Both the position numbers and the translations under genes were made by a program. 64,000 bases of DNA, taken from the NCBI GenBank assembly GCA_012845835.1, contig JABAKD010000002.1, positions 2,086,501 through 2,150,500 on the forward strand, written 5' to 3'. Source of the stretch: Undaria pinnatifida. Its lineage: Eukaryota; Sar; Phaeophyceae; Laminariales; Alariaceae. This document shows, piece after piece, positions 23,201 through 35,200 of the stretch (positions within the stretch are counted from its first letter, which is position 1; every line of letters begins with the position of its first letter). The notes beneath the pieces were generated by a model that was not told where the DNA came from, made no database searches, and was given only the letters and a program-made list of their open reading frames with translations.

Positions 23201-26200
23201 GCAATTCATGCCTCCGCCACAAACATGTAACAAGTGAAAACGGGAGTCAGGGTACAAGAGCAAAGCTACTCGAGTAATAGCCCCCCCCCCAGAAAAATGG
23301 TGCGCCTCTACCATAGCACACGTTAATGCCTTTGCAACTGGAAACCCGTTTTTGGGGACATATTTACTTCAAGTCAGTATAGGGAGGGATCTTGGGGCTC
23401 TAAAGGGGTTAAACAATGAAATCTAGCGTATTAATAGTTAGTCATCCCACCGTAGGGGGTTTTGCCCTTGCTGTGGCCAAACGTTATAATGTTACTGTTA
23501 CTGTTAGTGTTGCTGTCAATGCTAATATTAATGTTAATGTTAATGTTAATGTTAATGTTAATGCTAATGTGACTGTTAATGTTAATGTTGATGCTACTGT
23601 TAATGTTAATGTTAATGCTAATGCTAATGCTAATGTTAATGCTAATGCTAATGCTAATGTGACTGTTAGTGTTAATATAAATGGTAATGTTAATGTTAAT
23701 GTTAATGTTAACGTTATTGTGAACGTTAATGTTAACGTTATTGTTAATGTTAATGTTAATGTTAATGTTAATGTTAATGTTGATGCTACTGTTAATGTTG
23801 ATGTGAATGCTACTGTTAATGTTAATGTTAATGCTAATGCTAATGCTAATGTGACTGTTGCTGTTACTGTCAATGTTAAATGTGAATGTGAATGTTAATG
23901 GTAATGTTAATGTTAATGTTAACGTTATTGTGAATGTTAATGTTAATGGTAATGTTAATGTTAATGCTAATGCTAATCTTAATGCTAATGCTTCGTAATG
24001 TGACTGTGACTGTTACTGTTACTGTTAATGATAATGTTAACGTGACTTGTGTATGTGAACGTGAATGTGGATGTTTTTGAGCTCAAGCGTGAAACGATCG
24101 GTTAGTATGACACTGCCGTTACGAGTACAACGGTTAATTTTAGGACTAGCTTTTTTTTTTTTTTTTTGTTCATTCTCCGGCGGATGGGGGAAAAATAAAG
24201 CTTAAGCTCACCACACTTCCACGTATTTTCATACGCGTCGTGTGTCGATTTAACTCAGTTGCTTTCGCAACCCAACGCTAGCTGGCGCACCCTTCGGATC
24301 CCACTGCAGTGATAGCGTGAGCTGACCCTATCAGTGGTCCTCGTTACAACCCTAGCGCATAGAGATATTGGTCGGGTTCCGCGAACCAACGTATGTCTTC
24401 CAAGTCACGTTTCGGGTGATATACTACCGAGCTTCTCATGCTAATACCAGGTAGCTCAGAAACTTTTTAGAATCGGCTGCACCCCGATTAAAAAGCGTGG
24501 GATGACTCCTATACAAAACACCCCCAATTATGTATCGCGTGTCAATTCAACCTGGTTGCCGACACAATGGTGCTGCCGTGTACGCAAGCTGTCGGGCCGG
24601 GAGGCGGCGGCGGCGGCGTCCCCCGGGGGGGGCACGGTGGGCGACCATCACCAATTCCTACATGATCATAGTCTACCTCCAAGTGTTTTGTCTCCATGTC
24701 GGGAGCGCGGTGCTAAAAGGGGTATTGGGGACCACCTTTTCCCCCGGTGGTGCTCGTCGTGCGCCACCAATAGCTTAACGCCTTTAGAACTGGAAACCCG
24801 TTTTTTGGGGACAATTTACTTCAAGCCAGTATAGGGGGGGTTAGGGGCCGGAGGGAAAGGGGTTTTTAAACCCTTTGGGGACTCAGATGCCTAAATTGAC
24901 GAAAAAAACTGCCGAGTGCGTACAGCATCGGCCGCATGAAGCAATCCGACCTGCTTCTGCTGGTTTAGGAGATGTATTCGAACCGCAACGCAAGAAGTTT
25001 TGTAAGGCACGCGTGAGGCATGGCGATATGATACTCGGAATATCGCCTCAATATTTTCCTAGACGCTTCATTGATCGCGCCCGTCGATTCTTAGTCTGCA
25101 TGAATGGGCCCCAATCGGACTAACGCTCACCGCTACGGCGGCTGAGCACTTTCGGGGAATTCCAGCCGGTAAGTGCATTCTCATATCACTTCACATCACT
25201 ACCGCTGTTACACGCGCACACATTGATTCAACAGCACCCTGTCGACCCTAGTACAACCTACACTGTAGTTTTAAGGGGAGTCGCCGACGTATATCCTTGA
25301 TGAGGACACACACCAAGTAACACGCGCGATCGGAGTATGTACACACAGCTTGCAAAGATAAGTTCCAACGAAAATATTCGATTTCACAGCTGGAGTGTAT
25401 GTTTATTTCTATATGATACACTTATCGTACATGATCGGAGTCCCGTCCTGTAGACCCCAGCAACAACGCCGTGCCATCCGATAGACAAACTGTACAAGCT
25501 TACCCTAACCCGAACCCTTCCGTACAAAAGCTTTTGCTACTCTTAAAACTTCACTACGGTGCTGCGCTGCCCTGCCAAGACCACAGAGCGGTGCTTGTCG
25601 AGTATGGTTGCAGTGCCGTACAGCACGTTGTGGGAGGGAGGGAGACTCACTCGATGGGAACCACCTTGCCCCCGTGGCGCTCGTCCTGCTCATCGGACAG
25701 CTTTACGTGCAGGTAGGCCAGTCCCATGGCGCTGAGCTCCTTCATGTAGTACTGGTGGTTTCCAGTGGCCTCCTCCGCCTTGTCCTTCGTCCCGGCGAAG
25801 GTCCCGCCCGGGCAGAGGTGAACACCGACCTAAACACGAAAAAAGGCGAAACAAAAATAGTAGAAACGAGCAAAGCAGAAAAACATGAAATGTTTACCGC
25901 CGCGGCGAAGGAGCCGCCCTGGCACAGGTGCACACCGACCTAAACGCAAAAAAAAGAAAATATATATAAAAAAAACAGGAAAAAGCAAACCAGTCGCAAA
26001 GTAAAAATCAAAAACATATATTACAAAACCATTTTAGAAAACGCCAGTTGTGAGTTCGACTAATTTAGGGTCGATACTCATCTTTGCAAAAGCTGCGTAA
26101 TACCCAGGCCACCCGGTTTTACGAAGTTTTCATGAGTCAACACCTAATAACCAGAAACAATGGCCATACTTCCTGACAAGACCCGACCCGACTGGGCCCG

Positions 26201-29200
26201 CGACCCGTGAGATTTGAAAAAAATCCTGACCCATCCCGATCCGACCCGACCCGTGAGATTTTGAAGCCCTCCTGAACCGGCCCTACTTGATCCGCGAGAT
26301 TAGACAACCTCCCATCCCGACCGGCGGGTGGGGGCACGACCCGCAAAAAAAAAGCCTTCCATATTTCTCACCAAATAAGCCAAGTATGAAGGCAAGTATT
26401 AACACCGCGCACTCCGGCGTGCTGCACTGCGTACGGGGGCAGAATCACCCCTATATAGTGCGGTAGGGATTGCAAGTTTTGGGCGAAACGTTTCTGATAG
26501 TCACTCCTATAGTGCGGTTGAGCTCCTCAAGTGAAGAACTGCCGGTTACTCCAACCATCTTGCCGCGACTACTTTCGTTTTGCGACTGTCGCACTGGGTC
26601 TTCCAAAGCCCATTCAGCATGGGTCTTTCAAAACCCATTCAGCATCGCCTTGGAAATGTTGGTCCGTTTGCGCGAACTAATGCCTTCGAGGTCATGTTTT
26701 CGGGTGAGATATTCGACTCCTCGTGAGGACCTCAGCGACTTTACCATGCACCCCCGTCGTTGGATGGCTCGGTATACCTTGTCTTTGCCGATGGCATCCT
26801 GGCAGGCCGTAACGATCTCCCTCAGCAGCCTGAAGCGGTTGGGGAGAGAGCCCCCGTACTCATCGGTGCGCAAGTTGGAGTTGTCCTTCAAGAACTGGTC
26901 GATCAGGTACCCGTTCCCCGCATGGACCTTACACGGTTGTGAAAAATAGAGGTACACAACAGAACAGAAAGGCAACAAAACAAGAAAGAAAAAACACACA
27001 CACATAACAAAAGGTTTTAAGAGTAGTTGCGGCGTGTGATACGTTTAGAGGTTTTCCGCACGACGGGGCTCCTTTACCCCTTGAGAGCCCCCGAAATCCC
27101 TCCCTATGCCAACTTCAAGAAAATTTGTCCCCGAAGACGGGGTTCCCGTTGTAAAGGCGTTAACCCTACAATGCCCTAGGGGTGCATGACACACTTTTTT
27201 TTGTTTTTGTTGAGATATTCTTTTGAAATTCCGACGACTGTGGGTTTTGAGGCATTGTTCTTCGGGTACACAGCACTTTCATTTGTCGTCTACGGAGAAA
27301 CAGCTGTTGGGTGGGGGGGGGGACACACACGTCCTGAAGCGAACAAGCAGCCTCAGAAAATAACCGGTGTCCCTATCTGCTAATTATCGAGTAACTTGTC
27401 CTCATCGCGCTACGGGTGGTGGAGAGGTTGCGAAAATATATTTTGGTAAGGCTGCGCACCTACAGAGCTCTGCGCACCTAAAGAGCTCTGCGCACCTCAA
27501 GAGCTCTGTTATGCGTTACCCATAAACTGGCTGTGTTGAGTGAACCAAAAGTGCAACCCGATGGCCTAGGAATGCAGAAAAAAATTAATGCACCAAAAAA
27601 AAAATGGACACTCCGATAGAGGTAGCCCTTTTCGTCTCAAGAAACGTTTTTCTGAATGGCGGGGCTCCTTAACCCCAAATCGTCGGAATTTAGTCCATTT
27701 TTTTTCTAGTTCATGTCTCTCGTCGTGTACCTAGGCAATGGTATGTTGGCATCCGGTATGTAGAAATTTTCATTTTCCTCCAAACTCAGTTTTTGGGAGG
27801 TCTTTTTAATCTCCCAAAATGAGGAGCCCCAGAAAAAAAAACAATGGTTGGTGAACCTCTATCGTAGCCCCGTCACGTGAGTAAGTCAACTAGAAATGCA
27901 CCCCATCCATGCCCAATGTACACAGTCTTTGTTTGCTCGTTTGCAAGAAGCAAGAATGACGAAATCCCGACGATTTTTGTAACCAAAAGACGGTTAAGGA
28001 GCATTTTTGTGCCAACAAGTTCTACCTCTACCGTAGCACACCACGCGCCAACAACTCAACACGTTGATTTCCAATTTCCGACGAGGTCACTCACATGCTT
28101 GTTGGAGCTTTCCTAAAAAAAGTACGACTACACACAACAAAACACACAAAGAAACCCCGAGTGAGAGGGCTATCACATGCTTGTTGGAGCTGTCCTTCAG
28201 GAACTGGTCGACAAGTTACACGTGCCCCGCGGGAACCTCCACATGGTTACACCCCCCCCCTACCCTTTCCATCGGTCAAGAATTACACGAAAGGAGGGTG
28301 AATGGAATGTACACCTCCCACCCATTCCAACTTATCACGGCAGCATTTCGGGAACGACATTTTTTTTTGTTGGGTTTTCTGTGCACGACGCCTTACCTCT
28401 ACCCCGTCGAAACCGGCCTCGATGCTGTTAAGAGCGCCCTGTCTGAACTGCTCAACGCACGTCTTGATTTCTTCCACAGTCATCGCGCGCGGCGTCGGGA
28501 AAGGCTGCACCATAACGCCAAGCCGGAGGGAAGAATAGAGTAGGGTAGGGCAGGTTAGGGTGAGGTGCGGTGGGGTAGGGTTGGGTGGGGTAGGGTAGGG
28601 TGGGGTAGGGAAGGGTAGGGTAGGGTAGGGTAGGGTAGGGTAGGGTAGGGTAGGGTAGGGTAGGGTAGGGTAGGGTAGGGTAGGGTAGGGTAGGGTAGGG
28701 TAGGGTAGGGTAGGGTAGGGTAGGGTGGGATCGATGTAGGGTAGGATGGAGTGGGGTAGGGTGGGATAGATATAGGGTAGGGTAGGGTAGGGTAGGGTAG
28801 GGTTAGGGTAGGGTAGGGAAGAGGTAAGGTAGGGTAGGGTCGGGTAGGGCAAGGTAAGGTGGGGTAGGGTACGGTAGGGTAGGGCGGGGTAGGGCAAGGT
28901 ACGGAAATTCAAGACAGGGTACGCTAAAGTCAGACAAGGCAGGGCTACGCCAACGCTACGAGAAAGGAAAAACACTTGAGTGGAACGACCGAAAAGTAAC
29001 GCCAAAAACAATAACTCAATACACGCCGCCGCGGCGAGACTGCACGTAAATATTTTCGCTCCGAAACTGCACGCGAACACCTCCGTTCTCACGACGCATG
29101 CTACGGTACGAGGTGCACACCTTTGTTTACGAGGCTCCTCCCTCACTTGGTTAAAAGAGATTATGACATCGCAACCCTATGGAGAGGTATACCTTTTTTT

Positions 29201-32200
29201 GGCAATAATGGTTTCTGAATGACGGGTCGGTCTCCTGAACCCAAAATCGTCGGAAAATAAATAAATAATAGGCCATTTTGTTTTGCATGCTTTTCGTTGT
29301 GCTGTGTACCTAGGCCATGGGATTTTTCATCCGGTAGCGGTTTTATTTTTCTCCAAATCAGTGTTTGGGTCAAGACATATCTTAAGCTCCCAAATTGAGG
29401 AACCTCAGAAAAAAAATGTGGTGCACCTCTGTCGTCGCACCCGCCTGAACAGGTATATACTGGAGGATATCGTAGACCGCCGATCATATTCAAACGACAC
29501 CACATCGTATTGAAACGACTTAGGGTTAGTCTCTCCGGTAGGGAGTCTCCCCCAAAAAGTAGTACCAGGTACATCGTATCGTAGCACGCGTCTTATAGTG
29601 CACGCAAACACCCCCTTTCCCCTGCCCTAGTACCAAACGCGAACGCCTCTTTCGCCCTGAAACTGTATGCGCCGAAAGAGGCTGGAAAAAGGAGAAGGGG
29701 TGGGAGTGGGGTTTCGGTGGGAGTGGGTTGGAGGGGTGAGAGTGTGGGGGGGGGAGCGATGATGACAACCGTTTCGGCGCAAGCCAGGACACACGGGGGG
29801 TTACGCAGAATGAACCCCTCGCGGAGAACACGCCTCTGCCTTCAAATTGAACGTAAAAGCCTCCGCTAAAATGTGTGTGGATCACCTCCTTCGCTGTGAT
29901 ACTGCATACGCGGAAATCGACTGGAGGGGGGGAAGAGGTAGAAGTGAAGTGGAGGGGTGGCAACCGTACCTTGGGCCCCGCCATTGTGACAACCTCCGCC
30001 TCAGGGCAAAAGCCAGGGCAGACGGTGCGGCGGCGGTTTACTTTTGGATTTGTCCATAAAAGCGAACTATCAGTGCGAGTTTGTTAAAGGCTGGAGATTG
30101 GAGAGGGGGTGGGGGGGAGATGCGGGGTGGTCGAGGGAACGGCACGTCCGTTGCCACTGCTACTGCATGAGTTGAGATGAAAGGGGGGGCGGGGGGCGGG
30201 GCGTGCTGATGTGTTGCTGGAGATTGGAGAGGGGGAGGGGGGGAGATGGGGGGGTGGTCGAGGGAACGGCACGTCCGTTGCCCTGATACTGCTACTGCAT
30301 GAGTCGAGATGAAAGGGGGGCGGGGGCGGGGCGTACTGACTTGGTGCTTGCCTTAGTCATTCGACCGTTGACCACACACCCCTTTGGAGACGGAGCACCA
30401 TTCCTACTCCTCATAGAGACACCTCGAACGCTTGGACGCTCATTACGCCTTTTCCATATACTACATAAAAGCTGTTTACATATGCTATCCCCGTCCTATT
30501 TCGCCGTCTGAGGCCACCATCTATCTCCTAGGATAGCGATCATTTTCTCGCTACTCTCTAGTCTACCAAACTCTTCCATGTCACACTCATCTAATTTTCT
30601 CATCTCTGACGCATCCCGATCCTCCTTGTATATTTCACATTTTCCTACTATGTGGGGGTGGGGGGATTATTTCATGTACAGCCAAGGTCGTAAAGGGGGG
30701 GGGGGGGGGTGGTTTACAGTCGTACCTTCGGTCCCTCCATGGTCATCACCTCTCCTTCAGGGCAAGCCACGGCAGACGGTGCGGGCGGAGGCTTCCCCCC
30801 AGGCTGGTAGCTCTCGTGGCTTACCCTCCCGCAGTTCCAAATCTGGCAGAACATCTTTGAGCCCTGCCGCGCACCAAACGATTCAGACATTTGATAATAA
30901 AAACAAAAAACGCGATGGGTGACGGGGCTGAACTTTTCACAGGTTGGCCAGATCAGACCCTTATTGATCTGTTGATGGTTTGTGTCTTCCAGGAAAGACA
31001 GATCCCTCGCTTATATGATCTGTACGGCCTACATATCATGTCTGGTGGGGGTCGTGTGATCTGGATTACCTAGCACAGTTTTCCTGGGTTGGATCTGTAC
31101 CGCACAGATCCCGCACCACATATCATAACCACGTATGTAGGATGTATATGATCTAGATTATCTAGATCGTGATCTGTCTGGCGTGTGTAACTTCTGAACA
31201 AGTTTATTTCCCCCCCCCAAAAAAAAATCGAAATCCAGGCGTTGATAACGAAAATCGCGAAGGGCGCTGAACTTTTTCAGATGCGCGCATGTAAAAAACG
31301 AAAATCGAAATATGGGCATTCATCAGGAAAATCGCCACGGGGCGATCCGGCCAAACTTTTGCACTCGCGTGCATAAATAAAAACCAAGTCTCGGCCTTGA
31401 TAAGGACCATTGCAGACGCGCACGAAAAAAAACATGTGCTACAGAACGTAGAGGCTGGATTGCGAAGACAGAATCCATCACACAATTCCACGCCTCTGAC
31501 AGGTCAGGATTTAACTACCAAGATAAGATAATCAATGGTCTATGTGATCTGGAGGGACTATTAATAATGCCAACCCAGAAAGGTGAAACACAAGGCCTGA
31601 AACCCGGGGACGGTTCCTAACGACCCCCTAGTCGTGATTTAAATCACGACCATGTAGTCCCAATTAACAGTTCCCAGATCTGTTTGTGGTGTAGATCATG
31701 TGTGGTGGGATCCGTACGATCTGCGTCACATAACACTCTGCCCGGAAATATAAGCACCCTTGTATTTCAATAATAATGCTCAAATGTTGCCTATATTTAC
31801 GGACAGGGTTGTACATCACAGATCCTGGACATCATATCACAGCGACAGATACGTGATCTACACTAGATGATCTATAGGATCTAGATCGTCATATATCTCG
31901 TGACGAACCCCCCCCCCTCACGTGGTACTTCCAAGTAATGCAACACAAGACCAATCTTCAAAACGAACGTCACGAATCGGGATTTGTTTTCGGGTACCCA
32001 ATCGCGGGTTTTGGGTTACTCATAAGGAATTGCCCTATATCGATAGCTTAAGCCCTTTTAGCACTGCATCCACGTTTGCGTGACCAACATAATTGAAATG
32101 GGAGTTCGATTTTTTTCGCATTACGGAGAAAAAAGCACGTACCTTGGCGTGGACCGCGTCCGTGATCTTCTTCCAGGCCGCGATTTGTTCGGGCGTGTAC

Positions 32201-35200
32201 ACGCCAGGGGTTAGAGGGTACCCCTGCCCGTCGGTAGATACCTGGGTCGCCTCGGAGATGATCAGACCTGCGCGGCGCGGCGTGACCAGACGCGATTTTA
32301 TGAATCTGCTTTGTTTGTGTGCTCGTGACCGTGACGAGGGAAGCGAGGTGCGGTGTGTCCGTGGATGCTACGTATGAACCTGCTCGTTGTGTGCTCATGG
32401 CGGCTACGGGCGAGGAGTGGCAGTGTGAGCCCATGTGGGCCATGCAAAGAAAAAGGACCCTATCCTTGCACAGCATTTCTGTCAGTAGAAAACAGAACGT
32501 GTTTTACTGCAATACGAAGCCCATGTAAGTGTGGGCTGCGAAGGCGTCAATCGAATTGTGTGTTCACGGCAGTGAGGAGCGAGAGTAGCGCCGATGGTAC
32601 CTTAGGGATTACGACATAGTTACTGCAAGTGGCGACCCAATAGGTGTGAGCTGCGATGCCATCATTCGGCGTGTGTGCTCATGACCGCCATGAGCGAGAA
32701 ATACGGGTGTGAGCTGCAATGTTACGAATACTCGGCGTTTCGTGTGATCGTGGCCGCGACAAAAAAGAGTTGCCGGTACGCGACCAACTAAAAAAGTACC
32801 AGGTACAACATACCCGAAGTAGGTAGGTGAGAGCTGCGACGCCACATGCCAGGTATCCATAAAAACAAATGATCCATACCAAGTATTTAAATCGCTGTCA
32901 TAGGCCATAGCACAAACTAATAGGTAGGTGTGAGCTACTGCTGTATCATACTTTCTTTCTTTTGGCATAACCCATGCGTGTATCCTGTGACGATATCAAT
33001 CATCATGGCGGCCGCGATAGAAAGCTGTGGCGGGGCTTTCGAAGAAACAAATCTGCGATGTACTCTATTATGACGGCGAAAATCGAGCATAATCTGTGAG
33101 TTGCTGCGTACTCCTAGCGGCACGGTGGCGGCGGCAGTTGAGGTGGCGCAAGCTGCGTTGTTATCAAAATCATGTGCTCATCGCCGCCGCGCCCCGGCCA
33201 GTTATCATAGAAGATGCGGGAGTTCTTGAAAGCTATGAATCGGCTCGTGTACTTACGGCGGTAACGTGCGAGAAGTCACGGGGAAACCCGCGAATTGCTT
33301 ATCTGTTCTATCGTCACTTTTTTAGTTTCCAGCTCAACTCTCGTGTGAAGTTTTTTACCCTCAGCGACTTTCGGGACAAGCCGTGGCCAGAGGGTCTTCC
33401 CTTCCCCCCCCCCCCCCCGTACGTGCCTTCACACTTATCGCGTACAAGGTTCAGCATTCCCATTTTTTACCCTTTTTAGCTTGTCGATTTTCATCTAACT
33501 TTGCTACCTCACGCTCACGCGCTTTCCGCCGGTCGCAAGAAAAAAATCCTGCGAGCGAGAGTGCGCACTCGGCAGGATTCGAACCCGCATCATGCAATTT
33601 TGGCGAGGGAAGATATTCACCTAAGAATACTACTACACAGGGGACACCTATGACGACGGTACGTGTCCACCTGCGTGCTGTGTGGTCATAGCTACGGTCG
33701 CCTGCTACGTCTTGTACGACAAACCTGGTGAAGCTTTTCTGAAAGACAGCTGTCGGTGTCGCAGACAGTATTGGGCGCACTAATCGAACTCACACCTGGC
33801 CTAACCACAATTTGGACAGAGACCCTGGATCACTTTGCAGCCAAAAACGGGGACACTTGCGAGTACCAGTAGAAAACAAACGCCGCGAGCACTCCGATTG
33901 CCCAAAATCACATCGTACCTGTCTCAGTCTATAATTCCACGTGTATGCATACATCTGAACCCGTCGACTCTTTTTGGCATTCAACGTGTTTTGGGACTAC
34001 TTTTAACCCAATCTGAAGCCGAGCAATATTCCCTCGTCACGACTCATGACTCACGACGCTGTCAAGCAACAAATGTGTAATTTTTAGGTCCTGTGAGCGA
34101 TGTGGACGTTTTGTTTTTTTCCGTGTCCACTTTTTCGGGGAGGCACGTGCCGAAAACAATAAACAAATTCGCACCAGGTCATGACCATTTTTCCCTGTCA
34201 TGCCACGGGTTATGGCAGACATGCGGTAGCTTATGCTTGTTTTTGTCGGGTATGCTTGCGCACAAGAGCGAAACGTTAACTTTCAAAAGGTAGCGCAAGT
34301 TTTCCACCGCTAGGTCAACCGAACTTGGTGGTGTTCACGTATTTGGCGCGGCTCGCGACTCCCAACGCTGACTGGGCATCTTACCCGGGCTGTGAACCTC
34401 CCCAACTCCTACACCAGGTACCCTGTGCTATATTTCGCTTGTTTTGTCACCCCTATGCCCAAAATTTAAGTTGTGGCTTTGTTTACTGGTATGACACACT
34501 AACTATAAATATGGCAAAAACTCGTATGCCCACCAAAAGCGTCAAGCACCGGTTAATTCCCGCATCCGACCGGGCATATTAGAGAGTTTCGGGAAAAAGA
34601 AAATGGAAAGCAAAGTGAAAATGGTCGGGGTGTGCTTCCAGGATCTAAATTTGAAAGTATGAAACAAGAAATAATGCTCAGGGAGCTCTCCGCGTGTTCT
34701 ACAGCAGTGAGCTCGAAATGTTAAGATCTGTATTGACATGCAACGAGCTTCGAGCTTCCTGCTGATCTCCCACACACGGTGCTCCACCACCTTTCGCCGC
34801 GACCTGCTCCCTCCGCCTCTCTAACCCAATACCACAACGGCCAGATGTAGGGCCGTCCTCCTTGCCGTCACCCAGCTCGAGGTTGCGTTGCCACACACTG
34901 TAGATATTTGCGTTGCGTTAAGTGCGAAGAACACAACCAGCAACATCCACCTCCCCTCCTTTAATCTTTCCTGCCTAGATTGAACCTTCGGTGCTGCTTT
35001 CGCCGCCACAGCAGTACCCCCAAGGGACGACTGGTTGGAGGAGCTGACATGTTTACGCTATGGCGGGAGCGAGTAGGCGTCTGCTCCGGCAACCCTCTTT
35101 GCCGTGACCCAGCTTGAGATGCTGCTTGTCATACTTGTTTCTCTTCGACTCGTACGAGTACTACAAAATCCCTGCCTGCTGAGATTGCAATTTGATGGTA

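Noticed and set aside
23416..23898. 160-residue Asn-Val repeat protein
   Set aside because: Product of the TTAATG hexanucleotide array; alternating N-V with no other sequence support.
28505..29146. Upstream part of a 287-residue reverse frame
   Set aside because: It is the (CCCTA)n array of intron 3 read through; only 28397-28504 (exon 4) is coding.
33560..33655. Functional tRNA gene on the minus strand
   Set aside because: The B box is perfect, but no acceptor stem or anticodon arm can be folded by eye and the sequence continues into the SINE body.
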